Below, piece by piece: positions 11,137 through 20,986 of a DNA stretch of 64,000 nucleotides. The position numbers and the translations under genes were made by a program. This DNA comes from Geosiphon pyriformis (lineage: Eukaryota; Glomeromycota; Glomeromycetes; Archaeosporales; Geosiphonaceae): NCBI GenBank assembly GCA_016748015.1, contig JAAOMT010000776.1:493496-557495 (forward strand), in the 5' to 3' direction. Below the pieces are notes generated by a model that saw only the letters and a list, made by a program, of their open reading frames with translations, was not told where the DNA came from and did no database searches. How positions within the stretch are numbered: position 1 is the first letter of the stretch; each line of letters starts with the position of its first letter.

Positions 11137-12560
11137 TTAAGTGTTCAAGTTGTAAAGCTGTTCAATAACAACTATTGGTTCTAAATTTTGGGGAATGTCT
11201 TCAGGATTGATTAAAGGGAAATGTGTACCAATTTGTGGAATTAATAGTTTAGGATTGTTTCTGGAATTATAGTGTTTCAAACAATCTCTATGTGCAACTT
11301 TTGCTAGAATTTTGTCATTAAGTCTTAGCTTGTATGATCCATTGCCTAAAACTTCATGAATAAAAAATGGTCCATCCCATTTATTTTCAAATTTTCCACT
11401 CCATTGTTTTTCGGCTTTAGTTCTGTGTAAGAGAACTTTGTTTCCAATTTTAAATTCATTGGTGATTGGAGACAATTTGTTATCATGCCATTCTTTTTGT
11501 TAAGCTTGGAAGTGTTCAATATGGGTGGCTGCTATTTGTTGTTTTCCTTCCAATGTGCTAAGCAGAGTGTAGGCTCTTCGTTGAAGTGTTTCTTGGAAAT
11601 TGTTTTCATTGATTGGTTGTGCTGGGTATGTTTTCACTGTGAAACTAATTGGTAATGTTGTTGTCCTTCCGTAAGTTAAATCAAATGGTGTGTGTTTTGT
11701 GGTATCTTGTTTTAGTGTTTTATATGCTAATAACACTGATGGAATAAAGAGATTCCATTCTTGCTCAAAATTGGTTGAAACTTTGGCTAATAATTCACAC
11801 AATGTTCTGTTGAACCATTCTACCAGTCCATTTGTTTGTGGATGGTAGAGTGAAGATAATGGTCTCTTGACATTAAATCATCCACAAATTTTCTGGATTA
11901 AATTGTTCACAAAATGTGTTCCTTGATCAGATAAAAGTTCTATTGGACATCTATGTCTACAAATAATGTCTTCATAGATAAAGTTTGCTACTGATTTTGC
12001 ATCTGCCCGTTGAATGGCTTTGGCTTCAGGCCATTTGATGAGATAGTTTACGGCTACTGCAATATAGTGGTTTCCTTGGTTTGTGATAAGTAGTGGTCCA
12101 ACTAAATTGATACCAACTCTGTCAAAAAGCTGTCCAACTTTGATTGAATTTAAAAGTTCCATAGGGCGAGTTCCTCCTTTTTTTTGACAACTATCACAAG
12201 ATTCGACATATTTGTGAATGTTTTTTCTCATTCGAGGCCAAAAGTAGTATTCTAGGGTTCTTTGGGTGGTGCTGTTTTTTCTGAAGTGGGCTGATGAAGG
12301 ATCTGAGTACATATTGTATAATATAGTCTCTTTTTCCTATTCTTGTATTAATCTGAGTGGTTTGTTTGGGTTTTTGAAATTTCGGTAATAAATAATGTTG
12401 TTGTGTAGAAAATATTGTTTGGCTTGTTGTTGTAGTCGATGTTTTTCATCTGGAAACCAATCTGTTGGGATTGTTAATGTTTCTAAATATTGTTTGAGAT
12501 CATTGTAGTTTTCCGAATTCATTGTTTGTTGGCTCTTTTGGTTGGTTAAGTTGAGTGTTG
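11137..12560 (-). pseudogene. B: integrase with GPY/F motif
   Basis: Residues from 12522 (LKQYLETLTIPTDWFPDEKH) lead to the HHCC zinc domain (SAHF...CDSCQKK, with the first His apparently Tyr). The catalytic core begins with VGINLVGPLL, where the first catalytic Asp is Asn (codon 12106-12108). The second acidic residue is kept in LLSDQGTHFVNN (near 11920). The C-terminal domain carries WDGPFFIHEVLGNGSYKLRL, a GPY/F motif. No chromodomain follows. Stops near 12313, 11877, 11803 and 11499. Inactive as written. Confidence 0.85.
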
Positions 12561-13860
12561 GTTTTTGTGTTTTTCTAATCTTGTCTTATTCTGGAGAGAC
12601 AGTCAACATTGGTGTGGAGTTTTTCTGGTTTGTAATGTACTATGTATCAATAGTTTGCTAGAAATCCTGTCCATCGGATTTGTTTTGCATTCAGCTGAGT
12701 ATTTTTGTTCTAAAGCCATTTGAGTCCAATATTATCAGTGATAATATCGAATTCTTTAGACCTGAGATAGAGGTTGAAGTGGTGTAGGGCATGGCTGCTG
12801 TTTCTAGTTCTGTGACAGGGTAATTTTTCTCAGCTGGTTTTAATGTTCTGCTAGCATAAGCAATTACTCACTCATTTCTGTTGTCATCTAGTTGTGATAA
12901 GATGGCACCAAAGGCAGTATATGAAGCATCTGTAGCTAGTCAAAATTGGTTGCTGAAATCCAAATAGGCAAGAATTGGAGCTGTTGTCAGTTTTTCCTTG
13001 AGAATTTCAAAAGCTTTTTGGTGTTCGGTAATCTATTTGTATTCAACGTTTTTGGTGGTGAACTGGTTGAGGGGTTTTGCAATTTCCAAAAATCTTTTGA
13101 TAAACTTCCAATAGTAGAATGCTAATCTTATGAATCCTTTTAATTCTGTAGTGTTTTGAGGAGTTTTGAAGTTTTTGACAATGCTGATTTTTCCAGGATC
13201 TGGCTTAATTCCATCTTTACTAACAATATGACCAAGGAAGACCAGGCTTGTTTTTCCAAAGTAGCATTTTTCAATATTGAGTTTTAGTCCTGTTTTTCGT
13301 AATCATTGAAAAACTTCTCGCAGGTGTTTTAAGTGTAATTTGAATGATGAAGAATAAACATCAGTATTGTCAAGATAAATGACTACTGATTTCCAAAGAA
13401 GTTCTTGGTACACAACATCCATTAATCTCTGAAACATTGCTGGTGCATTGCATAATCCAAAAGACATTATATTGAACTCGTAATTTCCACCTTGGGTGGT
13501 GAATGCTGTTTTGGGGCGATCTTTGGGATCCATAGCAACTTGCCAGTAACCATTTTCTAAATCTAGTGTTGAAAAGTATTTGGATTTTCCAAGGGCATCT
13601 AACATGTCATCAATCCGGAGAAGGGGGTAGGCGTCTCCAATTGTAATACTGTTGAGTTGTTGATAGTCAACACAAAATCGGATCTTTTCATTTTTCTTTT
13701 TAACTAGCACTACAGGTAAAGCCCAAGGACTCATGGAGGGTTGGATGAGCCCATTGTTAAGCATTTGTTGTACTTCTTCTCGGATGAATTGGTGGCTTTT
13801 TAGAGCAACTCAATATGCTTGTTGTCTTCTTGGTTTGGCATCTCCTGTATAAATTTGGTG
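12561..13860 (-). pseudogene. B: reverse transcriptase and RNase H
   Basis: RT: MLNNGLIQPSMSPW, FCVDYQQLNS, motif A FSTLDLENGYWQVAM, KTAFTTQGGNYEFNIMSFGL, and YLDN (13366-13377) where YxDD is expected. The connection domain has VSKDGIKPDPGKI and FYYWKFIKRF. RNase H has TDASYTAFGAILSQLDD. Stops occur at about 13302 (Trp in relatives), 13805 (probably Arg CGA to TGA), 13035 and elsewhere, all explained by single transitions. Reverse-transcribes the element RNA and removes it from the hybrid. Confidence 0.88.
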
Positions 13861-14403
13861 TTGGACCAAATTGGTTCTTCCTAAGTCATTGTTGTTTTCA
13901 GCAAAGATATCGGCAAATTCTGCAATTAGCTCTTTGAGCTGGGTCTGTTGTTGTGGTTCAAGTTGTCCCATGTTGATTCGAGATAGTTTTTTCATGACAA
14001 CATGGTAGTTTTCGGAGCTGGGGTTTGGGTTGATTTTTGGTATTGAATGTCCAATAATTTCAGAGAAATCAGGGACTGTTTGGAGTAATTCTTGTTGAAA
14101 TATATTACTGTAAATAACTCCAATTTCTAAATTATTTAATAAAATTATGGGGTAATTATTGGGGTTGTAAAAAGTAACTCGGACTTTCTTTGTTCCTTCT
14201 AAAATATAAATGTTTGGGATCAAAATATTATGTTCCAAGCAGACTTGTTCATTAGACTCAAAAATTTGTTGTGTGGTTGTTGGCTTTGGGCAGGTGTAGA
14301 TTTCTGGATGTTCTCCAAAGGGTGAGATGGTAATTGGTTGTGGAAGTCTGAAAATTTGGTGGGATTCGTTCCATGTGTTAAAAGCTATGTTAACTGAAAC
14401 TGT
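13861..14403 (-). pseudogene. B: linker between dUTPase and RT
   Basis: An open stretch in frame with dUTPase and RT. It contains QPITISPFGEHPEIYTCPKP, a beta-rich half (NILIPNIYILEGTKKVRVTF, NNLEIGVIYSN) and a helical end (QLKELIAEFADIFAENNNDL) that leads into the RT fingers. It is conserved in D (57000-57480). No enzyme motif recognised. Confidence 0.65.
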
Positions 14404-14800
14404 GAATCGTCCAGTTGAACCAAAACTTTGGGTTCCTCTATTGCTTTTTCCTAATTGTTCTCTTTGATTGACTAATTGCAAACCCGAAATGTTGATTAAG
14501 AGTAGGTAAATAACTTGGGCAATTTTTTCAGCATGTTCGATCTTGAATGGTTTGTCAGTTTTATTTTGAAGCATTACTGTAATGTCTCCAGTATATCCAG
14601 CATCGATTATTCCTCCTCTGACATTGATTCTTTTGCTTGCCAGAGAGGACCAGAAGGTAATTTGAACCATTGCTCCTGGCAGGATTTTGAATGCAATTTT
14701 AAGGTTGATTTTTGTGAGAGATTTGGGTTTGAGAACAAGAGTATCCTTGCCTGGATATCTTAAGTCATATCCAGCATCAATTTCGTGTGCTTTTTCAGGT
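14404..14800 (-). pseudogene. B: dUTPase domain, all five motifs
   Basis: Sense order: motif 1 AHEIDAGYDLRYPGKDTL (about 14785), motif 2 SSLASKRINV (preceded by FW where D has SR), motif 3 GGIIDAGYTGDITVMLQN with the catalytic Asp, motif 4 AEKIAQVIYLLL, and motif 5 RGTQSFGSTGRF (from 14439). Spacing and order match trimeric dUTPases. Only the Arg of motif 2 is lost here. It would dephosphorylate dUTP during reverse transcription. Location between protease and RT differs from the positions I know in betaretroviruses (before protease) and non-primate lentiviruses (between RNase H and integrase). Confidence 0.87.
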
Positions 14801-15720
14801 TTTATTCTTTGTCCATTGTTGTTGAAGTATTTAAGTTGTAAGGCAGGCTAATTTTTAATAAGGTAGATAGGTGTTGTTTCAATTTCATTTGTTGCTTCAG
14901 GTTTTCCAAATTCAATTTCGTTCTCATCATTTTCACTGGGCAAGGGGATACTAAGAGTGTAGCATTCAAGACATCACTGTTCATCACAAAACATAATGCA
15001 TTCTTCACATAGCTTAATGTTCATTTGCTTTAATCATTGAATTTGAGCTTCTTGAGTTGGGTAGATGTGACTTGTAATTTGGTGGTAGACTTTTACTTCG
15101 TCTTCATAATCGAATTCAGCTAATTCCATGGTGTATTCAATGTATTCTGTTTCCTTCATTTGGCAAACATCTTCTTTGGTAGCTCCATTAATTAATGCTA
15201 TTGCTAAGTCGAAAATCATTTCAGCATCATGAGAGTAGTAATAAAGTTTGTTGAAAGCACTGTTGTATGCCGCATTAAAAGGTGTTCCTCTTTTTACTTT
15301 TTCTGAAATTGATAAAGCATATTGGCAGGTCTGATCACAGACTTCTTCTCTCATGACTACATCAATCCGATTGCATTCTTCCAGTAGCATATCTCCACAA
15401 ATCAAACAAGGGGTGTTGTCCCATTTTCCGTTTCTTTTTATTAGATGGCCTCATCATTCTCTATGGCAAGCCTTGCAGTAATAACAAGTATGATTTTTAT
15501 ATTCTTCTTCAGGTAAAATGCAGGCTCCTATTGATGATAGTTTCTTGTGGCAGTCCTTACATTTAAGGAGAATATAGGGGCATTGTTTTTTTGGTTCAGG
15601 TTTTGAGTAAGGGATATTCCATCCAGAGGTTTTGGGTTCAGAGTGTGGGGTAAAATGTTCTTGTTCTGTTTCATCAGCCCAGTTGGACATTGATCTAAGA
15701 GCCATGAATGTTTCAATGAG
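14801..15720 (-). pseudogene. B: cysteine-rich and helical module
   Basis: From 15705: LKCKDCHKKLSSIGACILPE, HTCYYCKACHRE, then CLICGDMLLEECNRID and EEVCDQTCQYALSIS, at least four Cys pairs fit for zinc. A helical domain follows (15300-15034: FNKLYYYSHDAEMIFDLAIA, YIEYTMELAEFDYEDEVKVY). A stop comes near 15031, then a second cluster LCEECIMFCDEQ-stop-CLEC (about 15015-14960) and an acidic linker to the dUTPase. The same arrangement is seen in D and, more decayed, in A and Z. I do not recognise the fold; a nucleic-acid-binding zinc module is the simplest guess. Confidence 0.7.
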
Positions 15721-16431
15721 GGGTTTTTTCTCTTCCAGTTTAAATTCAAAAGCTGGGGCTTTTTCAGAGCATTTGTTGAATGTACCACAAGTGGCAGGTA
15801 CTCAGGCGTGTTGTCCTTGGTAGGAGATTGTTAACTCTTGTGTTTCCCAATTCAGATTAGCATTGGCTTTTTGAAGCCAATCATTTCTGATGAGAACTTA
15901 GTACTGAGGTGCATTTATTACAAGAACTTTGACTGGAATGGTGATTCCATCAAGAGTGAATAGAAAATTGTCAATTTCTCCTACTGGGGTCTTTTTCATG
16001 CCATCGGCAGTGACGATTACTGTTTGAGCTGGTCGGTCGACATTTCTCTTCAACTGTTGCATTAACTGGTAGGTGATAATGCTTCCAGCAGATCTACTGT
16101 CTAGAATCAAGTGAATTGTCTTTCCTTCGACTTTTGCTTCAGTGTACATAGCCGTGATTGCTTTTTGTTCATTGGCAGCTGCATTGCTAAGCAGAGTTGG
16201 TGACTCATTTGCTTCAAACTCAAAAGGGAATATATCTGAAAGGTTAGTGTTTTCAGTGATTCTGGCTGGTGAGATTGTGGTAAGTGTATAGGAAGGATTT
16301 TGTTGTTGTGCTGTAGCTCTACCTTCCGAGGGTGCAGTATAATAAAAATCCTGTTCTTTTGGCATTGTTAAATAACTGGGTTGAGTGTGGTAGTGGTTGG
16401 GTCTTAGTTGAGTGGAATTTCGAGAAACCAA
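15721..16431 (-). pseudogene. B: retropepsin-like protease and following spacer
   Basis: The upstream peptide ARITENTNLSDIFPFEFEAN precedes AITAMYTEAKVEGKTIHL. The active-site loop reads LILDSRSAGSIITYQLM, with Gly of D-S-G replaced by Arg; D keeps DSGSAGS. Flap and C-terminal strands are TVIVTADGMKKTPVGEIDNF and VKVLVINAPQY before a stop, then LIRNDWLQKANANLNW. The spacer ends with MALRSMSNWADETEQEHF. Processes the polyprotein in an intact element. Confidence 0.83.
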
Positions 16432-18186
16432 TTGGTTATTTGAACTGATTCTATTGTTGTTTACTTGGTATCAGTTTTGTGGTGTGAATTGATTCTGTGT
16501 AAGCAGTCTTCGAGCAGGTACTTGATAATGTTGTGTGAGCAGTTGTTGGTATTGCTGTTGAATTGGCTGTGGGACGGGTTAATAATAGTTATTTTGGTAT
16601 TGGGGTCTTGGTGGATAGTAAGCTGATGGTGGTGGTTGATAATAAGATTGCTGTGGTAGAGGGTAACATTAATTACTTCTATTTTGTTGGTCTCATTGTA
16701 GCTTTCTGCAATCTCTTTTCCAGTGGCCAGAGATTCCACAGTAATGGCAATTTTGAAGCTGGTTATTGGAAAGTGGTGCAAAGTTATTTTGATTTTGTCT
16801 TTGGGGTGATTGATATCTTTGGGGTTGCTGTTGTTGTTGATTAGTGAAATAGTTTTCAACCTTCTTTGTGAGTTGGTTAATTTTTTCCTCAACTGCTGAG
16901 CTGGTTTCTCCAATTGCCAAATTTACAAGTTTTGTGCAATTGGCCTCTTCCATGGCCATTTCATATCTTTTCGCATGCTGTATAGCAGAGTTTAAATCTT
17001 CTGGCACATGTGAGCAAACCTTTTTAATTAGTTTATCTTTTAGACCAGTGATAAATTGATCCAAGATTTGAGCATCGGAATAATAATTGTTTGTTTTGAG
17101 TTGATGAATTCATCTGAAAAGTTTGTTGAATTTCCCAATATAAGTCATAACAGATTCGGAGGGTTCTTGTTTGATATTTTGAAAACAATTACAAAGGGTG
17201 ATAGAGGTATTATTGTCGGTGAACTGTTCAAGAAAGGCTGCTTTGAAAGCATTCCAATCATTAAATGGAGCAGCCAAGTTTTCAAACCATTCTCTTGCTG
17301 TTCCTTTGAAAAAGTAGGGAATTGTTCTTAACATTCTGGCAGCATTCCATCCATTTGCATCTCCAGCTTTAGTAACTTGGTCAAGCCATTCTTGGAAACT
17401 GGTCTCAATATCTTCTTCATTAAATTCAGAGATTTTTGCAATGTATATTGTCATTTCGTCTTCTTCATTTTTACTGTCTATTGATTCTTCTTCAGTTATT
17501 TCAGAGTTGTTTTCTTTGTTTGCTGCTGTCTCAGAGTGTTCACTTTGATTTTCAGCTAGAAAATCAAGGAGATTGGAACTAGTTTGAAGAGATTTTTGTT
17601 GTCTGGTGGGACTTCTGAGTAATGTAAAATTTTCTGGTCTTGCAAATTGATTTAAGGGTGAATTAGGTGTTTGTGCTTGTACAAGTGAAGCTGAAAAAGG
17701 TGTGATAGTAAGTGGAAGTTTTGAACTGGTTCCTTGTTCAGGTGTTTGTAAATGTTTGACAGTTGTTTTCGATAGTGTTGGAGTATTTGGGGTGGTTCTT
17801 GAATATTGCTTTAATTTGTTTTTGTCTTTGTTGCTTGTTTCTGTTTCCGATTCAAAATCAATAGTGTATTGAGACTGCACTGGATATGTTACTTCACAGT
17901 ATTTGATAATGTTAAAATTAAGTTCATGAAAGTAAGTGGCAAGTGTTTCACTGTTAAGGTCTTCAGTTCCCAACTGTGAATAGTGTGCTAAATTATTGTA
18001 AAGGTTGCTTCTAACTTCTGAGATATTGTAATTTCTAAAAAGATAATTGTTGATGCGGTTTTCAATGTATTGGTATACTGATTTCTTAACAACTTCAATT
18101 CCGTCTGGAATGTTGAATCTTTGCTTGCAGTGGGTGTAAATTGATTGGTAATACTCTAGAGTTGTTGTGTCTAGTGTGGTCGCCAC
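16432..18186 (-). pseudogene. B: gag with CCHC zinc knuckle
   Basis: Start MATTLDTTTLEYYQSIY at 18186 follows the PBS by about 25 bp. An N-terminal helical domain is followed by a Ser/Thr/Pro-rich middle, an acidic patch (EITEEESIDSKNEEDE), then the capsid-like region EWLDQVTKAGDANGWNAARM, ARMLRTIPYFFKGTAREWFE and FLEQFTDNNTSITLCNCFQN. A single TGA at about 17109 separates it from DQFITGLKDKLIKKVCSHVP. The nucleocapsid knuckle is CHYCGISGHWKRDC (about 16760-16710), after a Gln-rich run. An overlapping ORF in another frame (16913-16461) is a shadow of the Gln/Asn-rich tail. Confidence 0.85.
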
Positions 18187-18211
18187 TTTGAAGTTGTTTT
18201 TGTTGTATTGT

Positions 18212-18229
18212 TTCCGTGGGAGAGCACCA
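18212..18229 (-). promoter_or_regulatory. B: primer binding site
   Basis: Two bases inside the 5' LTR the sense strand reads TGGTGCTCTCCCACGG, complementary to a tRNA 3' end ...GAGAGCACCA. Z (TGGTGCTCCCTG) and A (TGGTGCTTCTTG) have the same TGGTGCT core. The primer tRNA is not determined; an acceptor stem ending AGC-A-CCA would suit some tRNA-Thr genes. Confidence 0.75.
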
Positions 18230-18231
18230 AA

Positions 18232-19214
18232 TGTTACTGGATGTTTTTGGTCTCTTTTTTGTAATGTTGTTGATATCTGTTTGCTGTGAATTCACATTTT
18301 CTGGATGTGGTTGAACCTCCAGTAACTGAACTTTCTTTTCAAATTATCTCCTATAATTTGAATTGCTGGGCTTATAAGTGGAATGGCCAATTCCGTGCCA
18401 GTTACTTTATGTAGTTACGTTGTAGTAAATGTCAACTCTTTCCCAGGAATTGCTCGTCTGGAAACTCACTAAAATATATAGTTACTTTGCTGTGAAAGTC
18501 AACTCTTCTACAGAAATCTTGTCTGTAGGCTACCCTAATGATTGTAAATAAGAAAAAAAATAAAAAAATAAAAAAAATGTAAAAGAAATAGAATTCTGTC
18601 AAGAGAAACAGTTTTTATCCAGGCCTGAAGTCACTAACAGTTTACTGAAATTGGTAGCTAATCAATTTCAAAATGTTAGTTGGGTTTTTGAGGATTTTCC
18701 AAGTGCAATAATTTAAAAAGTTTGGTTTTTCGAATTATTTGATATTTATTTCTTTTTGTGTGTGTAAGAATGGTTCTCAGTAATAAATCTAAAGTAAGAT
18801 ACATTTTCTCGAAGAGAGAAGCTTTTTTTTTATACAACTTGTCATAACACTATTCTATGAACTTGAACTTTGCTATTTTCTACAATTTCGCTGAACTAAA
18901 GATACATTTCGGCGAACTACAAGTTATTTCTGCAAACTATTAGATATTTTGATGAACTATCAATTATTTCAGCGAATTTTTATAAATTTTGACAAACTTT
19001 TGAATGTTACATAGTTCAGGGTATTGCCTGATTGATCATCGCAATTAGGTTACATTTGTGTTGTGTACAATTTGGGTTATTAATTAAATAATAATTTCAG
19101 ACATTTTTGCTAATATAATAAGTGATAATTTGAAATGATAATATATGTTAATTAATAATAGGAATTATAAGATAATTTTATGTTAAATAATATCTCTAAT
19201 TTCGTCTGGTAACA
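18232..19214 (-). repeat. LTR of element B (5' LTR)
   Basis: Begins TGTTACTGGATGTTTTTGG and ends TCTGGTAACA. Pairs with 9373-10328. The transcription start and poly(A) signals must lie here but cannot be placed by eye. Confidence 0.93.
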
Positions 19215-20945
19215 GTGTTTTTGTTTACCACAATAGCGGCAAACACACATTTCCTGTTGCCACTGTTGATTGGTCAACAATGATAGATGCAACTGATTCT
19301 GGAAACAATTTGTGTTTCCGGAATTATTGCGTTATTGTAGTGGTTAATAAATTGCATGATTGTCAGTTAAGTATTCTTCTAATTTTTGATTGATGGAATC
19401 ACTAAATTGTTTCAGTTTGAAATCCAATTCAGATAATCCATTCATTACTAAATTAACGGCTTGGGCATGGTTAGCTTCAAGTTCAGCAGCTTCAAAATCT
19501 CTGGCATTTGTAACAGCTGCTTGCAAATCAATGAGATGCATTGGACATATGTGTTGTAGGATGCTACTGCATAATTTGCGAATAAACTGATTTAGGATCT
19601 GGGCTACTGTGAAATAATTGGGGTCAATGGCTTGGATCTGGCACAGATTCCTGTGGAAGCATTCTAAGTAAGTAGTGACTGCTTCATTTTCTCCTTGTTT
19701 AATGGTAGTAAAGGTATTTGCTAGCCTGTTAATGCTGTTATTGTTGCTAAAATATCTTAAGAACTCTATTTTGAATGCATTGAAATCTTGAGGTTTGTTG
19801 ACCAGACTTTGGTATCATAAATTGGCGGTATCCTGGAGAAAATATGGAATGGCTTGCATGGCTCTGGTGGTATTTTATCTATTAACTGCTATGGCTTTTT
19901 CTATGTTATTAAGCCATACTTAGATGTTATTCTCTTTGCCAGTGAATTTCTCAAGTTTTGTTATTGGAGTGTAGACTATTGGATACAAGTTTGGTGGTTG
20001 AAGTTGTTATTGCAGCTGTGGAAGCGGCTGCTATAGTAGTTGTGGTGGTTGAAGTGGCTGTTGTTGCCGTTCATTGATTGGTAGAGCTGGGGGTGGATTG
20101 ATTACAATTACTGGAGATAAGTATTGTTAATTATTAATGTTGGGGTTTTGATCATTCTGATTGTGCTGTGTTTGAAAATTTGGAGTTTCAATTTTCGGGT
20201 TTTCTGGGATCAGGTTCTAGTAAGTAAATTCTTGATCTTCAGATTCTTCTTCTTCTTCCTGTTTTTCTTCCAATTCTGTTAATTCTCAGAGACTCGTGAT
20301 TCTGAAATCTGGCTGTAGTGGCAGTGATTGGAATCCTGATGGCGTTGGTGATTGCAATTTAAATCCTTTAAAGTAATCATTGTATGGTCCTAATAACTCT
20401 GCTTTTCATTGTTTACTTTGAAATAGGAAGTATCTAAAGGTTGATGTTGCGTTTAATGTAGACGCATCTGTTAATAAGATGTTGATGGCACTTCTGGACA
20501 TATAATAATATGATGGATTGATAGGTGATTCAACTTGGGTTTTCTTCCAATTGAGTGGTTGGATTTGTTTTGGTGTTATTACTGGGGTTTGCAATCTTCC
20601 TTTGCCTTTATCTGCATAGATGATAGGGAATTGTTGTTGGGTATACTTTTCAATAGTTTAATTGATTTCCTTAATAATTGGTGTAAAACTGTAGTTTCTT
20701 GGTAAGCTGGTATGTTGAAATAATTCTGTATAAAAGTTTTCCCTTGTTGATTCAATGTTAACTGTTTTTCCTAAGCAATCTGTGATTTTATTATTGATGT
20801 AAAAGTTAAAGACTGATTCTGCTGGGAAATGATTATTGTTTAATTCTAATTGTTGACTGTACTATTGAAATAAGGATTTGGCAAATCCTAAATGGTTTGT
20901 CCTTATGATTTCTGATTCTGCCACTTTTAGATGATTGTTGATGGT
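19215..20945 (-). pseudogene. A: gag upstream of the B insertion
   Basis: The sense start is near KVAESEIIRTNHLGFAKSLF (about 20930), shortly after the PBS. It continues through FPAESVFNFYINNKITDCLG, a Pro/Gln/Asn-rich middle and the capsid-like region (YFLQDTAN, FKIEFLRYFSNNNSINRLAN). Near 19541 it has MHLIDLQAAVTNARDFEAAE, LEANHAQAVNLVMNG. It ends in CRYCGKQKH, the first half of a CCHC knuckle cut by B. Stops at about 20870, 20655 and 20405, and one frame change relative to pol. Colinear with Z gag. Confidence 0.78.
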
Positions 20946-20972
20946 GCTGGTTTTCTGTAGAATTATATCTCA

Positions 20973-20984
20973 CAAGAAGCACCA
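20973..20984 (-). promoter_or_regulatory. A: primer binding site
   Basis: Sense TGGTGCTTCTTG begins two bases inside the 5' LTR (plus-strand CAAGAAGCACCA). Same core as in B and Z. Confidence 0.65.
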
Positions 20985-20986
20985 AA

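Larger units (their letters stand above)
9373..19214 (-). mobile_element. Ty3/gypsy element B, full-length, inserted in A
   Basis: LTRs at 9373-10328 and 18232-19214 begin TGTTAC and end TCTGGTAACA. The target duplication GTGT (9369-9372 and 19215-19218) is perfect, and joining the outer flanks restores A's gag. PBS and PPT lie at the expected places. Gag through integrase share one reading frame over about 7 kb and are interrupted by stops only, so lesions are almost all substitutions. The LTRs are very similar, so this is the youngest insertion of the nest. Not intact, but the best template for the family. Confidence 0.93.

Noticed and set aside
16461-16913. 150-residue Asn/His/Thr-rich frame on the minus strand
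   Set aside because: It is the shifted reading of B's Gln/Asn-rich gag tail and zinc-knuckle region; the real frame encodes CHYCGISGHWKRDC.
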